The notes under the pieces are model-generated. The model was given only the letters and a program-made list of their open reading frames with translations, was not told the DNA's origin and did not search any database. The position numbers and the translations under genes were made by a program. From Chionis minor (lineage: Eukaryota > Chordata > Aves > Charadriiformes > Chionididae): 64,000 nt of DNA. Of this stretch, positions 48,431 to 60,665 are shown piece by piece. The DNA is taken from NCBI GenBank assembly GCA_013398295.1, contig VZSF01003152.1, positions 1,128,975-1,192,974 of the forward strand, in the 5' to 3' direction. Within the stretch, counting starts at the first letter, position 1. Each line of letters starts with the position of its first letter.

Positions 48431-49329
48431 TTCCAAAGATTTCTTTACTTTTGAAGGCCAAGACAAGAGGACTTCCAGGGTCCTGGCTTTCAATAGGTGG
48501 ATGTCCACTCATTCCTATCCACCAGGCTTTCCAAAAAAGTCAGTGTGTCTCCATCCCCTCCCCAAAACACAGAAACACGCGTAACGTTTAGTTAGTTTTT
48601 GCAAATGAGATGCTGTTAATGAACACCTTTGAAAAAATTTGTCTTCTGTTATTTTAAGGGCACTGTTCTCAGAACTGCCTTTCTCATTGAGTTGCTCGCT
48701 TACCTTTCACCCACTGCAGGGATCCTTCCTTTAAATCGCTCTTGCAGTAGAGGATGGAGGAAAGCGACCCGTTTCTCTCAGTTCTGCCAGCCTGGTTTTT
48801 GCGGGCCATGCTGAAGGTGCCTCTCCTTGAGGGACTCTATGTCGTACTGTCAGAAATTCAGCACTTTGTGTATCTGCCTTATCTTTCACTGCTAAGAAAC
48901 ACCGACTCAGCCCCAAGGCAGCAGGCAGCCACTCGCTCTCCTCCGTGGGGAAGCAGGTTGTGAAATCCTCATTCACACTCCCACTGACGACTTCCTTGAG
49001 ATCCTGCTTTCCATGAGCAAGGAGGCATTTTCTAGCCCTGAAAAGAGGAAAAGAAAATCCCAAAACTTGCAGAGACAGCAAATAAACAGTGACAGCCCAG
49101 ACCGGGTGGATTCCGCTCTTTGGACCCCGCTCCCTGTGGATGTTATCACCAGGTAGGTGTTAGTCAGCCACCAGCGCAGCATGCATTCACCTTTTTTTGC
49201 TGCTATTACCTTTTTCTTTTGTTAACAGGTGAAAAAGTTATCCTTAAGTATTCCTTAAATTATCCCGACACCCTTAAATATTCACAGCTTGTAAAAAATT
49301 AGCCGAGGAATAGGCAGGTTTTCTCCTGG

Positions 49330-49650
49330 CAAAGCCAATACGCGTTTTGCAATCGCTGTCAGCGGGCGCTTCCAGAAGATCGCGGAGGTGGTGTAAATGC
49401 TCCTCCCTGGAAGCGCCGCACCCCACTCGACAGCGCGGGGGATAATTCCCCACCGCACGAAGGCAGGAGCCCAGATAAGGAAGGAAAACGCGCCCAGCGA
49501 AGGCAGCGGCAAGCAGGAGCTCTCACCCAGCAGCAGCGAAGCCTTCGAGGGGCTCTGCCGTCCTGTCCCCTCTCCTCTCCGCTGTGGGCAGTGCCAGGAG
49601 CCGCCGGGGCACGTCCCCGCAAGCAGGCACCGTGCCCACGGGTTTTCCAG
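49330..49650 (-). promoter_or_regulatory. CpG island, probable TMEM268 promoter with non-coding first exon
   Basis: About 320 bases are clearly richer in G+C and CpG (my hand count is roughly 28 CpG) than the AT-rich flanks. On the minus strand a donor-like CTGG/GTGAGA lies at 49527/49526 and could splice to the acceptor at 47866, the first coding exon of TMEM268. A CpG island about 1.5 kb upstream of a gene whose first visible exon starts just before its ATG is the expected arrangement. Transcription was not tested. Confidence 0.45.
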
Positions 49651-49659
49651 GCAGAGGCT

Positions 49660-52600
49660 GCTGACGCAGGTCTCCAACCCACTGCCAGCACCTGTGAGTG
49701 GTTACTAAAGCAAATGCTTGGAAGGCTCTGAAGTTTACTTTTCAATTAGCTTCCACTGCTGCAGCTCGGCTGCATCCGCGCTGGCTCTCCAAAACTATCC
49801 TTTACTTATTTAACCTGCGGTTTTGCCTTTTGCAGCAGGAGCCTGTTGCTGTCTCCTGGTTTAAGGATCCCTCACGGAGCTCTGCCTCCAAAGAGCACTG
49901 CTCTGTTTCTGACCGATGGTTGTTGTTACAGCTACCCCGCCTTGCACAAAGCCAGGTGACTCAGTGGTTGAAGAACCATCGGAAAGGAAATTGAGGCAAG
50001 AGAAACAACATGAAAGGTTCTTCTGATTGCAGAAAAAAAACCTTCAGAGGGCCGGAAACTCGCACTTAAAGGAACGAAGCCACGGTACACGTCGCACAAG
50101 AGGTGTGCAGGGTGTGCGTGTGTATCCAGGATGGGACCAGCACCCACTCCCCACCAGCACAAGTAAGGAATGATCCTGCTCTGTGTTGAGCAGGGATCTC
50201 CAGTGCAACCTCCTCAGGCAGGCACACGTTACAGAGCACGTCTCCCAGCACCAAAATGTGGATTCAAACAGCAAATTTTCTCCCACCCCCCATTTCCCCT
50301 TTTGCTTTCAAACCCTTCAGGTGAGCATCAAACAGAAGGGAAAATTAAAAACAAGACAGAAAAGCCCGCACAAACCAGCAGCAAAGCAAAGAGGGAAAAA
50401 CCAGATGAAACAAAAGGACAACCTAATTAAAAACCTACCACCCTGTTGTTGCTGCTGTCACGTTAAGTTAGAGGTGAATCAGGGCTCTCTGGCTTAGATG
50501 GCCAGGATTTTGAGTCCCTGAAGGACAGTCCCCAGGAAGCGACAGCGAAGGGTGCAGCAGGGCCAGGGCAGCTCAGCCTTCCCCATTTTTAGAGATCAGT
50601 CCCCCCAAAACTTCCTCTGCCTCCTCCTGTGCTAACACGAGGGGCATCCCCTCATCTCCTGCACTCCCCACATCTCTTTCTCATTCTTTAGGCAATGCCA
50701 ACATCTCCCTGGCGACTTTGCCTCCTTCAGGCTATGGACCTTCTTTTTAGGACATCTCCAAGCCCCTGCTAAACATTCAGCAAGTCCTTCTGCTTCTTCT
50801 CCAGAGTGGCTGGCAGAGGCTTACCTGGTCCAGTTCACCTCCTGGTCCTGGGGAGCCAGCTCAGCTCCCTCCTCCTCCTCCTCACTCTGCTTTATCTGCC
50901 ATCATCGCACTCTGCGCTGCCCAGGTGCCGTCAGGTCCCACCACCGAGCAGGGAGGTCTCCAGTCCCACAGCTCCAACCTGCCTGGAAAAGGAGGCTCTC
51001 TTCCCTGTGTCTCCCAGGGACCACGGACTAACCAGGCGCAACTCAGCCAAGGCAAGAAGGCTGCACCCCCGCGCTCCCTCTCCTTACCCCCGGGTTGCAA
51101 GCACCAGCTTGCAAAATCTCCCCGGTGCATGTGACTTTTCCCCTGGGCTGGTTTCAGAAACGCGGTTTTAACCCTCTAGAGTTCCTCAAAAGTGCTTCCC
51201 CACCAGGCGCAGCTATGGGAGGAGATCCCGCCGCAGGAGTTATCCTCACCTTTGGCAGTGTGGGGGTGCAGAGCCAGGGCTGGACCCTAAAGGTTGCGAA
51301 GAGCAGCACAGACAGAAGGCCTTCCTCCTCCTCCTCCTCGGGCAGCTGGGCAGCACTCACGGAATACAAATCCCAAGATTGCGTCAGATGAATTGGCATG
51401 AATATGTTAGTGAAAGCCAAGCATCGACAGTAGGGCTGGGGAAATCAGAAGAGGTGAACGAAGATTTCAAGGCTAAGAGCAGGTCACGGTATATTTAACA
51501 AAAAGTCATGTTGAAGCACAGAGAAATGGGGATAACGTGCAAGGGAGGAGCCATGACCCTCCTCAAAACAGGAGGCTGTGCTGATACAGAGCAGGGGTGC
51601 AAGTTTCCTCTCGAGCTGCTGTACTCCGAAGTCAGGGACACCCCCCAGAACGGCTTCACCTTCTGGGGACGTCATTTGCTTTCATGCAAAGAGATAACGC
51701 CGAGAGCGATCACAGGAGGGAAAAATCCTTTGCAGAAAATCATGGTTTACAGCTCACTAAAAGCTCCACAGAGGCTAGGAACCAAGTGAATCGAGTATCT
51801 GAGTGATGGCGGGTCTCAGGGAATAGTTTTAAAAGAAAAGAAGGGGAAAAGAAAAAGCTTCATTGCAGTTCCTGTGTGCACTTCCTGGAGAAAATGCCTT
51901 TCTCCTCTTGGAGGGATGAATTTCTGCAGCCCCGCTTGCTCCAGACATTGCTGAGCGATGTGTTCACTGCACCACGTGGCTGCACGGGGAACAGAACTGA
52001 CTCCAAAACCACTTACCCACACAGGATCTTGTTACACTGGAAGCTGGCAACTCGCATAGGAACATCGTCCAGGCAGCAAGAAAAATCAGATAAATCTCCT
52101 TGCAGTTGCCACTAGCTCAAATCCCCACCCAAGTCAGGGCCACGCAAAGCTTCAGGTTGTTTTGCAAACACGCTCCTCATCAGGAGCTTTGGCTTTGTTT
52201 CCTCCTCTTCTCGCCCACGTAAAGATCCTGACAGAGGGAGAATGGGATGACCCAAGTGCTTAGAAAGAGCCTTGTCAGCTCACTGCAAAAAAATGCCCGA
52301 GGCAAAATTCTGTGTGGGCAATAAACTTGAAAGCAACATTCGTAATCATGTACACCGTACGCCTCTCGTTGAGCAAGACCTGAGAGTATGGGCTGATCTT
52401 GGCATCAACACCTCATCCCCTCAGCTCAAGCAGAAAAATCCTGCTCGTTTGGGATGGATTGTGGGGAAAAAAAGAAAGGGGAGAGGGGGGGTGGAGAGGA
52501 GGGGAGAAGAAAAGCTACTTCCAAGTTTAAAGCAGTCCCAGTTTACCTGCTCCAAAGTGGTGAAAAAGGCTACACACTATTAAATCTTTAGAAACTTTTA

Positions 52601-55600
52601 GACTGACAGGCTCTTTCTCTGAAGATTTTCAAAGCATCTGGTTCACACCTACCTAAGGAACCGAGGGGAAAGCTCCACAGCAACTTCACCCAGCTGAAGC
52701 GGAAGGCAAGGATTTCCACTCGTTTTCCTGAGCTAGTTTTCCACCCAACCTCCCTGAACTTGCAGCTCTGCCCCAAAGGAGATGATGGATCTGCAGGTCG
52801 GGTTGTAAGGAGTCAAGGTCTCCCAGCCCAGCTCTTCCTGACTCCAGCAGTCAGCAAACCACACGCTCGGAAACCTTTGGCCGGTGTCAGTTCTCTGATC
52901 ATCTTATTTGGGGCATAATTCTGATGCTTTTGTAGGCAGGCGAGATCCTATCAGGTACTTTCTCAATCCAAGCAGGCACCCTGCAGCCACAGGCTCCACA
53001 GAATAGTCTATAAAACATTCAATGATTAACATATTCCAATAAACAATACATTTTAGATTCTAGCTGGACAATAAGCTGCTATTGTATTTGCACCTATGCC
53101 TTTATATCTAGGCTTCCGAAATGCAAAGATATGCTGGTAACATTCCCATCTCGCCTATTAATGGCCCCACCATAACTTCAGCATTAGAAATTTAACCCTC
53201 TTAAAGCCAGCGCAGAGAATGCTAATTAACAGCAAATACAAAGTCAATCGGTAAACTAGAAAGAAATTTGGAGAGAGGCAAAGGCTCACAAGAAATGGGG
53301 AACTATTTGAGTGTAAAACAGAAAGAGGCCGTTGGCAGGGTCCCAACTCAGACTGGAGGTGCTCCTGCTTTGTGGAGCCCGGCTGACACCCTCTAACACT
53401 GGCCCAATTTAAAAATTAAAGTCTTCCAAAAATTGAAGTGAGAATGAATGAAACGAAAGTGAACGAAAACACAGACTTCTCGGCTCCAGGAAGCATCGCG
53501 CTGGCTGTACGTTCAGCTTGTGGCGGCTGGCAGGGGATTTGGGGATTTGTTTTACATAAACCAGAGTTCAGGCAGCTTGAGGTTCGTCTTGAGCTTCGCT
53601 CAGGGGTGTCCATGAAGAAGCAAGCCCAGACTTAACACAAACCCATGGCAAAGCTACTTGTGAAGTCTCCCTCGCTCACTTCACTTGCTCTTTGCCCGTT
53701 TTCTTCTTCCCAGTCTTACCCCTCTGATGTTGACACGATGAGCTCCCACTGCAGCTTGCCCACATAGGGACACTTTCACCCCACAGCCAGACGAGACCTC
53801 ACCTTTCCTTCCCACACAATGAAACCAACTGCCATTATTAGGGAAAAAAACCCAGGAGCACAACCGCAGGTCGTGGGGACAGCAGGACTCCTACGGGAGC
53901 CCCCACAGCCATCCGCCCTGCAGCCCCTCAACCTCCCGGGTCAAAAAAGACTTAAAAACTAAATCTTTCCCATTTCAAATTAAGCTGATTAATTCTGCTA
54001 CCCTCAGTTAACCCGGTGAAAAAAAAAAATCAAATGTCTGTCGTCTTTGAAACAACCTCTAATTTATTTCAAGACATCTCTGTTCTGAGATGGAGACTCC
54101 AGACTAAATAAACCCTTACCTCCCCACCATCATCACTCTGAGCCACATTTGCCAAACCTCCCCAGGCTCTTCGATGCTCAATTCAAAGAGCAATTTGTTT
54201 TCACCTCTGAGAGCTCAGTGTCCAAACCAGCCACAGAGACGTCACCACAATCACGAGCAGAACAACTCTCACTTTCTCACCTCCATCAGCCACGGGACAC
54301 CGGTATCAATACTTGTATCACAGTGGTGACTTCATTTCAAAACCAAAATATTTGCTGAGTCTGGGGGCGTTCACTCCCAATTTCTGCAGTGCTGTAGGGC
54401 TGGTTATTGATCGCTTGGGTGTTGTGTATTTGATTTCACCTTTCTTCGCTCAGCGTTACACTCCGCTTCGGGGAGTCTCACGCTATCGGTTTCAGATCAT
54501 TTCTCCCATTTATCCCTTTTGAATCATAATTCGGTCCTCTGTACTGTTTGCATCTCTTCCCAGCTTGGTGCCCTGGACATCTATCATAGCCATAGTCCCT
54601 ATTGCATCATGCTGCATTAATGAATATATTACAGGGAACCTGATTCCAGGAAAAAAATAAATAAATCTGTGCTTTCCCAGACTGACAGTAACCACAGATA
54701 CCTCCTGTCCTTGGGGATAACCTCATCCTCGATCATGGTCTTAATACCATTTCTGAGCTCACTCTTCACTTTTTCCAGTCCCGCTGCTTGAAGTACAGAG
54801 ACATATTCTCATTAGCCTGCTTTTTCCTATTCTGACTCCCGAGACCATATTTTCTCTATATATTTATTACGAGATTTGGTACAATTTTCTGCAGTATTTG
54901 AAAGGCTGATAACACAGCACTGTTATCCCCGCTTTAGCTGCGGCGGTGTGCGTGCCACTGCGGTTTCGCCCCACACAAGTCTTGTTTGTGGCACGCTGCG
55001 GCAGCGAGCGGCAGTCAACACAGGCAGATCTCATTTTCTTGTGATGCAAATGCATTTGCAGTGGATAACTGTTCCATATTTTATTCTAATTTTTTTCCAG
55101 CGAGCCTTAATTAGGAGAACAAAGTAGTCGCAAGCCTTGTTTCGCCCTTCCGCTCTCTTCCTGCGCACAAAGTCTTCTTTCACAGACTCTGGGTTGGGTT
55201 GGTTTGGGTTTTTTTGCAAAACAGCTCAGCAAAGCTGACAGATTGACAGTCATTAAGTATAAAAACTTTACTTCACAATATCCCTAAATTACATGTTTCA
55301 AATGAAAAGTGACACTTGCTTAAGGCATAAAGTGTGATTCTTGGGGTTTTTTTTCCTCTACTTCTGCCTTTTCCCTGTGAAGACTTAAAGTATTATTCTT
55401 TTTATTATGGTAATGCAAAAACCTCTTTCTTGTATCTCAAATTAAAAAAGGGGAAGCTTGCTATGCTCCTTGGATAATGATTCAGCTATTGATCCAGCAG
55501 ATGCTTTATTAGATTATTTTGAAACAGCCAAATGTAATTTAATACCTATTTATTTTCTATTCTTATGCCAGACCAAGATAAAATCTTTTCTGCATGAAAT

Positions 55601-58600
55601 TTGTACTTTCTCCTTTCAACCTCAAAGAAAGATTACACTACACTCCTTTCTTGGATTAGTTTGGGGGACTTTTTTCAAAAAAACATTGATCTCGAGTGCT
55701 CCTGATAGTCTTTTAATACTTTGAAGCCAAAACCTCTGCTGGGATCAGTGGGTTCTAGGCTTGTCTTTCTTATTACGCATTAATGCAAGAACTAGTCACG
55801 TCAGATAAAAGGGAAAGAGATTCCGGATGAGGAAAATGGAGACAAAGAGAAAAAATGAGCAGGTTTCATACAGAAGGAAGAGGAATGCCATTTTTTTTCC
55901 TTTTTTCTTTTTTTCCCCTTTTATTTTTTTAACAGAGTCCTCTGTATTCTACAGAAGGGACTGTGTGATGGTACACCAGAACGGCAAGAGAGCACAAGAG
56001 AATTTAGGTCAGTCAGAATTAGGGTGGGCTTTTGTAAGACCAAGCCAAACTACTCCAAATGCAGCTATTGCTGGGACACACCATCTCCCAGTTCACATCT
56101 CCCACCAGCAGCCTCACCAGCCAAAAACTGCCGGTTTTTCTGCAGGGTCACTTATTGCCAGCGAGCCCCGCTTGCTCCGAGGTCGGGTGAGGAAAAATCA
56201 GCAGAAGCCCAAAGCCGTGGATGGAAATGAGGGCAGAGGGATTGCCAGCAGCTTGGATGGGCTTATATCTAGCATATTAAAAAAAACCCCAAAACTGGCT
56301 TTATTAGATCATCAGGAATTGTTTAGGGACCTCACAAAGGCAGAAGAGAGAAGAATTTAAGGTCACCATATTTGGACTTACACACTGCAATACCTTGACC
56401 GATTCATTTGTGCTGCTGTCTCGCAGCAGCCGGTCTCCGCAGAGCAGAGTGAGGAGCGGCTCATCCATCTTCAGCCGTAGCCACAATGCCGGGGAAATTC
56501 AGAGTCCTCTCTTGTGGGTCTGAAACGGTCCCCATCGAGCTGCGGGGGGAGTTTGTGACAAAGCATCAGCAGTCAAAATGGCTCCCCTCTTAACGAAAGC
56601 GCTCTCAGACTCCTGGACTCCCATTATGGGGCCGGTTTCTTTCCTTTATTTCTGTTTGGACCCTGGAACGGGACGAAGGGAAAAGAGTGGAGAGGATTGA
56701 GGGGAAAATTACTTTCTGTGCAACAAACAACAACAATAAAATAATTACAAGTTACATATCACACGAAACGCCCCTGCAAAACTAATTCAATGATGGTTGT
56801 TCTTGTGTCACAAGAAGTACCGTGAACGCAGAAAGCAGCGTGCTCCCAGGCCATCCCACGCTGTCAGAATGAGTCTCCCTGCAGCGGCACTGCCCGGCCC
56901 TTTCTTTGCCTGCTTTCCACAGCCCTCCCACCCCTCCACAGCAATCACCCAGGCTGGGAACGAGCAGGGAAGGACCCCCTGGAGTCACCACACACATCAC
57001 ATTTCAGCCCTCCCGACCATTACTGAACCTTTCTCTTGCTTTTTTGGATTTAACTGCAACAAGCGCCGAGGGGACGGAACCCATACCGGTGCTGAACTGA
57101 GCAAAACAACCACCAAGCACCAGCAGACCGAGCAGAGGTGGTGAACGTGGGACCAGGGGCTTTGATTTCCCCTCTGCCTCCCCTCCCGGAGGGGGCTCAG
57201 CTCTTTAACCCCTTGCTTAGGCCGGCGGCAGGAAGGAGACGAAGGAGACTCCGACCTTCAGACCGGCTGAGCGGGGAACGAGCTCCGTCAACGCAGACGT
57301 GCCTTAAAAACCTCAACTCTGGCTTCAAGCAGCACAAACGCCGTGTCCTAATTGTACCTCGCACCGCACATTAAGCCACCCAGATGACACTCACATTCTG
57401 GTGTTAATAAGCCATTTGTCCATCTGGCGCTCAGGCAGATTACACGCCTTCTCAACGGCATTTTAAAAGCGAAACGTTATCAGCTCCATAAATACATAGA
57501 TAATGTCTGAAAAGAAATCCCACAAAAATCAAGTACAAATCGTTGTTGGTGAACACGGAAGCGGCTGGAGCCAAATCGCACCGTGTAAATCCTAATATTC
57601 CTACACTGATCCCAGGGAAGTGCTTATTTGCAAGCAGTTTTAACCGGGAGAAACCAACAGCAGCGGCCACCCACTTGACACTGCAGGAACAGAACAAGAC
57701 ACAAGTGCCGACCGCTTCTTACCTCCACGCAGCACCAGGACTCCCACCACCCTGGCATTCGGCTGCTGTTTCCAGGGATTAGAGCTCAAATTAAGGGAAT
57801 GGGGCAGGGATACATGTGCCTAAAGCAGCTTCTGGCCCTTTCTGCAGTACCAGAGCAAGCGACGGCTCGTATACGAAGGGCCACAACCACGAGGGATTGT
57901 GGAGGCAGATCAGCAGCAGGGAGAATTCAGAGGCAGATTTGTACTAGCAGCTGGGGCAGGTTTTACTTTTACTAATCGAACTCGCTGCAGAAAGTCTAGA
58001 AAAAAAGAATCAGATTTCAGAAGCAAGAAGCCACATGTCTAACTCCGTACCTTTGTCAGCAGAAAACTGTTCCCTGCAGAGTATTTTTCCGGCACAGCCT
58101 GGCTTAGGCACGTAGATTGCTGTCGGTCTCCCTTTCCCAGAGCATCACGGTGTAAGAGGAGAGAAATCTCAATTTAAAACAAAATATCAACACCGCAAAT
58201 GCAGCCAGCCTTCCTGAAGAGCAAGTAATTGGAAGTACGCGCTTCTGTGCAGTTAGACAGCCCGGTAATTCTAAGCAGTGAAGTTTCAGGGAAATAGTAC
58301 AGAAAATTGATATTCTTGCAACATCATGTTTTAAAGGGAGCATCTTTGCACCACCTTTTGCCAAGAGGAAGTGATCAGGGAAGGGTTTTGCCTTTTCTCC
58401 TGCCTCTTACTGTTCTAGAGAGCAAGGGTAGAAAGTCCTCGTTAACAAAGGGAAACTTAGGAAGCAACATGAGAAAGTGGGGCGCGTGCCGTTATTTTTC
58501 TGGCCAGAGTAACAGTCTTTTACCGATAAACAGGATGAAATTGCTGATTACAGCCTGGAGCTAGGAGGACTTCTATTAGGAGTATCGTGCCGGAGTCCGA

Positions 58601-59230
58601 GCACCTGCTCTCAACAGGAAGAAATCTTTCATCTCCAAAGAACAGACCAGAATTAGCACGACTGTAACCTTTTACGAGGCCATAGCACCTCTCCAGTCAT
58701 TAGACCAGACTGATTAAAATTGCTTTGATCCCGTTCTCCTTGTACCGACCTGGCTTTTTCCCCAGCCTGGCACATTTGACTTTGCAGGAGGCTTTTGTTT
58801 CAATTTTACAACCCGTCTAATAGCTTGAATTCCTAAAGACATCCTTTCAGAACTACAGTACGCTACCGTAAAATATTACATGAGGAGACACCGTAACAAG
58901 TCTACCCTTCCACTGCCCTGTGCGACTGCAGGCAGACGTGCGTTCCTTCGTTACACCTTTCACCCATCCCGCTTTCCTCCTTCCCGATCACAATCAAAGC
59001 CCACAGGTCCGAGAGGCTTTTCAAGGCCATGCCGAGGGCAGGTGGAAATACAGCCCGTTCTGTCCGAGGAACGGCATCAATTAGGTTTCTTGCTCAGCTC
59101 CCCAGCTGCACGGCTCTTGGGTCTGACCCCATGCATGCTCATGGAGGTCTCTTTTCCTCAAAAAGCCTTAAACTGAACTCAACAAAAGAGCAAAGCTACA
59201 TTTCACATCCTGCCAGTGAGAGGGAGAGGA
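49660..59230. other. Spacer between TMEM268 promoter region and ATP6V1G1
   Basis: No protein-coding exon is recognised apart from the exon-like segment at 56.4 kb. The stretch around 52,960-53,260 and 54,800-55,800 is AT-rich. A polypyrimidine run lies at about 55,890-55,932. Confidence 0.6.
56382..56545 (-). other. Exon-like segment of unknown assignment, possible alternative TMEM268 5' exon
   Basis: On the minus strand an acceptor-like CCCCCCGCAG lies near 56545 and a near-consensus donor TGT/GTAAGT at 56382/56381. The segment has several CpGs and an ATG at 56468 opening MDEPLLTLLCGDRLLRDSST. The reading frame is closed upstream by a stop. Splicing to the TMEM268 acceptor at 47866 would put TGA immediately after the junction, making this an upstream ORF. 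A YY1-like GCCATTTTG lies just upstream, so it could instead be a first exon. I do not recognise the peptide. Confidence 0.25.
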
Positions 59231-59410
59231 ACACATTGCTGAAACATGGAACACATTGCTGAAACATGGAACACATTGCTGAAACATGGAACACATTGCT
59301 GAAACATGGAACACATTGCTGAAACATGGAACACATTGCTGAAACATGGAACACATTGCTGAAACATGGAACACATTGCTGAAACATGGAACACATTGCT
59401 GAAACATGGA
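59231..59410. repeat. Tandem array: nine identical 20-bp units
   Basis: The unit ACACATTGCTGAAACATGGA occurs nine times head to tail with no mismatch. It lies about 1.1 kb downstream of the ATP6V1G1 stop. The unit length is not a multiple of three and it has no minus-strand stop codon in any frame, so all three minus frames stay open through the array and read the same 20-residue cycle. This looks like a recently expanded minisatellite, not a gene. Confidence 0.97.
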
Positions 59411-60253
59411 ACCTCTCGATGTATTTGTGCGTCCACTTGATTAAAGAGCTCAAAAGCAAAGCACAAACCCAAGACACTTATTTCACACCGTTCCTGGGTA
59501 GGGCAGTATGCTGCAGGGTACAGCGTGACCTTGCTATAAACAAGCAGTGACCAGTGTTTGACTAAAGGGAGGATAATTACTGCACAGCGCCCGGCTATCA
59601 AACTATTCTAGCGATCTGGCAACATTCTATTTCCCCTAACGGTCCCAAGAACATTTGTTCCTGAAGGTTTTCAGAACGATCTGGCAGGTAAAGCACCAGA
59701 CTGGAGCCAAGAGGAGGAGCTCTGTAATGGGTTTTTAACTTACCTGCTGCGATCTTCAGACACTCGCTGTATCTCTTACTCTTTCTTTTATCAATACTTG
59801 ATATTCACTCTCCAGAGTCCAGCCTCCCATGCAACACAGTGAGACCCTTCAGCGCTCTCAGAACAAGTTAGCAAGAACAAGACTGACTCGAGACTTTGGA
59901 GTTAAATAAGTGTTTTTACTTTCAAGTGTCATAGTGCCAGACTTGTAACTCAAGCTAACAGCAGAATATACAGAGGTTATTCAACACAGAGAAACTCAAG
60001 CACCTGAAAATTATCAGCCAGCACTGTACAGCCAGAGAATCGCGCTTACAAGGCTTAACCCCTGTACAAATGTTAACGACACACTGAAAAAAAGCATTTT
60101 GGTCAACAAGAACACAGTTACACAGGTCCAACAATCACTGACACAGGCTCTCCATTTAAACCTGGCCAGCATCTCTCTCTCTGCTTCTCGGAGGAGGAAA
60201 GCCTCTCACCGAATACCACCCAGGGAGCATTAATGTGCCAACTTGAATATATA

Positions 60254-60259
60254 TTTAAT
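60254..60259 (-). promoter_or_regulatory. ATP6V1G1: Candidate poly(A) signal ATTAAA for ATP6V1G1
   Basis: A minus-strand ATTAAA lies about 235 bases after the stop codon. An AATAAA at 60473-60478 is only about 14 bases past the stop, which would give an unusually short 3' UTR. The true cleavage site cannot be chosen from sequence alone. Confidence 0.3.
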
Positions 60260-60491
60260 AACTTAGCGCAGATTTGAGACACGGGCATTTAACGTTCAAA
60301 TAAGCTCTGAATCCGTGGTCAAGAAAGAAACTAAGAGAACTCCAAGAAGATATTGATGACTTACAACTCACTGAAATAATTTAACACATTTACAAGAAGA
60401 ACAGTTAAGGTATGGCTAAGAGCTGTACGTTCCACCTGAAGCTCAGACATTACCACCAGCACTTCCAGTATGTTTATTCCTTCTTCCACTA

Positions 60492-60665
60492 CTACCCATT
60501 GATGCGGTAATTCACGTGGATTTCAGGTTTGATGTCACACACCAGAGACAACAGCTGGGAGAGGACCACCTCACGGTTCTTCTGGAAGTTCTGCTGGATC
60601 ACGCTCATCTTTTCCTGGGTCTCTTTCTCAACTTCAGTGGTGCAGCTGCCATGAGATCCAAGTGC
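60492..60665 (-). CDS. ATP6V1G1: ATP6V1G1 exon 3 (C-terminus and stop)
   Basis: The acceptor TTTGTAG precedes GCA CTT GGA. Fifty-seven codons begin ALGSHGSCTTEVEKETQEKM and end in INYRING-type sequence (VNYRING here). Tandem stops TAG TAG follow at 60494-60489. Confidence 0.96.
   Translation of the reverse strand, partial: ALGSHGSCTTEVEKETQEKMSVIQQNFQKNREVVLSQLLSLVCDIKPEIHVNYRING

Noticed and set aside
51154..51420. Minus-strand frame with a Glu run and a donor-like site near 51249
   Set aside because: The Glu run comes from a CTC/GAG triplet repeat. No acceptor or conserved sequence supports an exon, and it does not fit TMEM268 phase better than the exon at 47858.
59168..59601. Minus-strand frames encoding a repeated Cys-rich peptide
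   Set aside because: They are produced by the stop-free 20-bp tandem array. All three frames are equally open, which argues against selection for protein.
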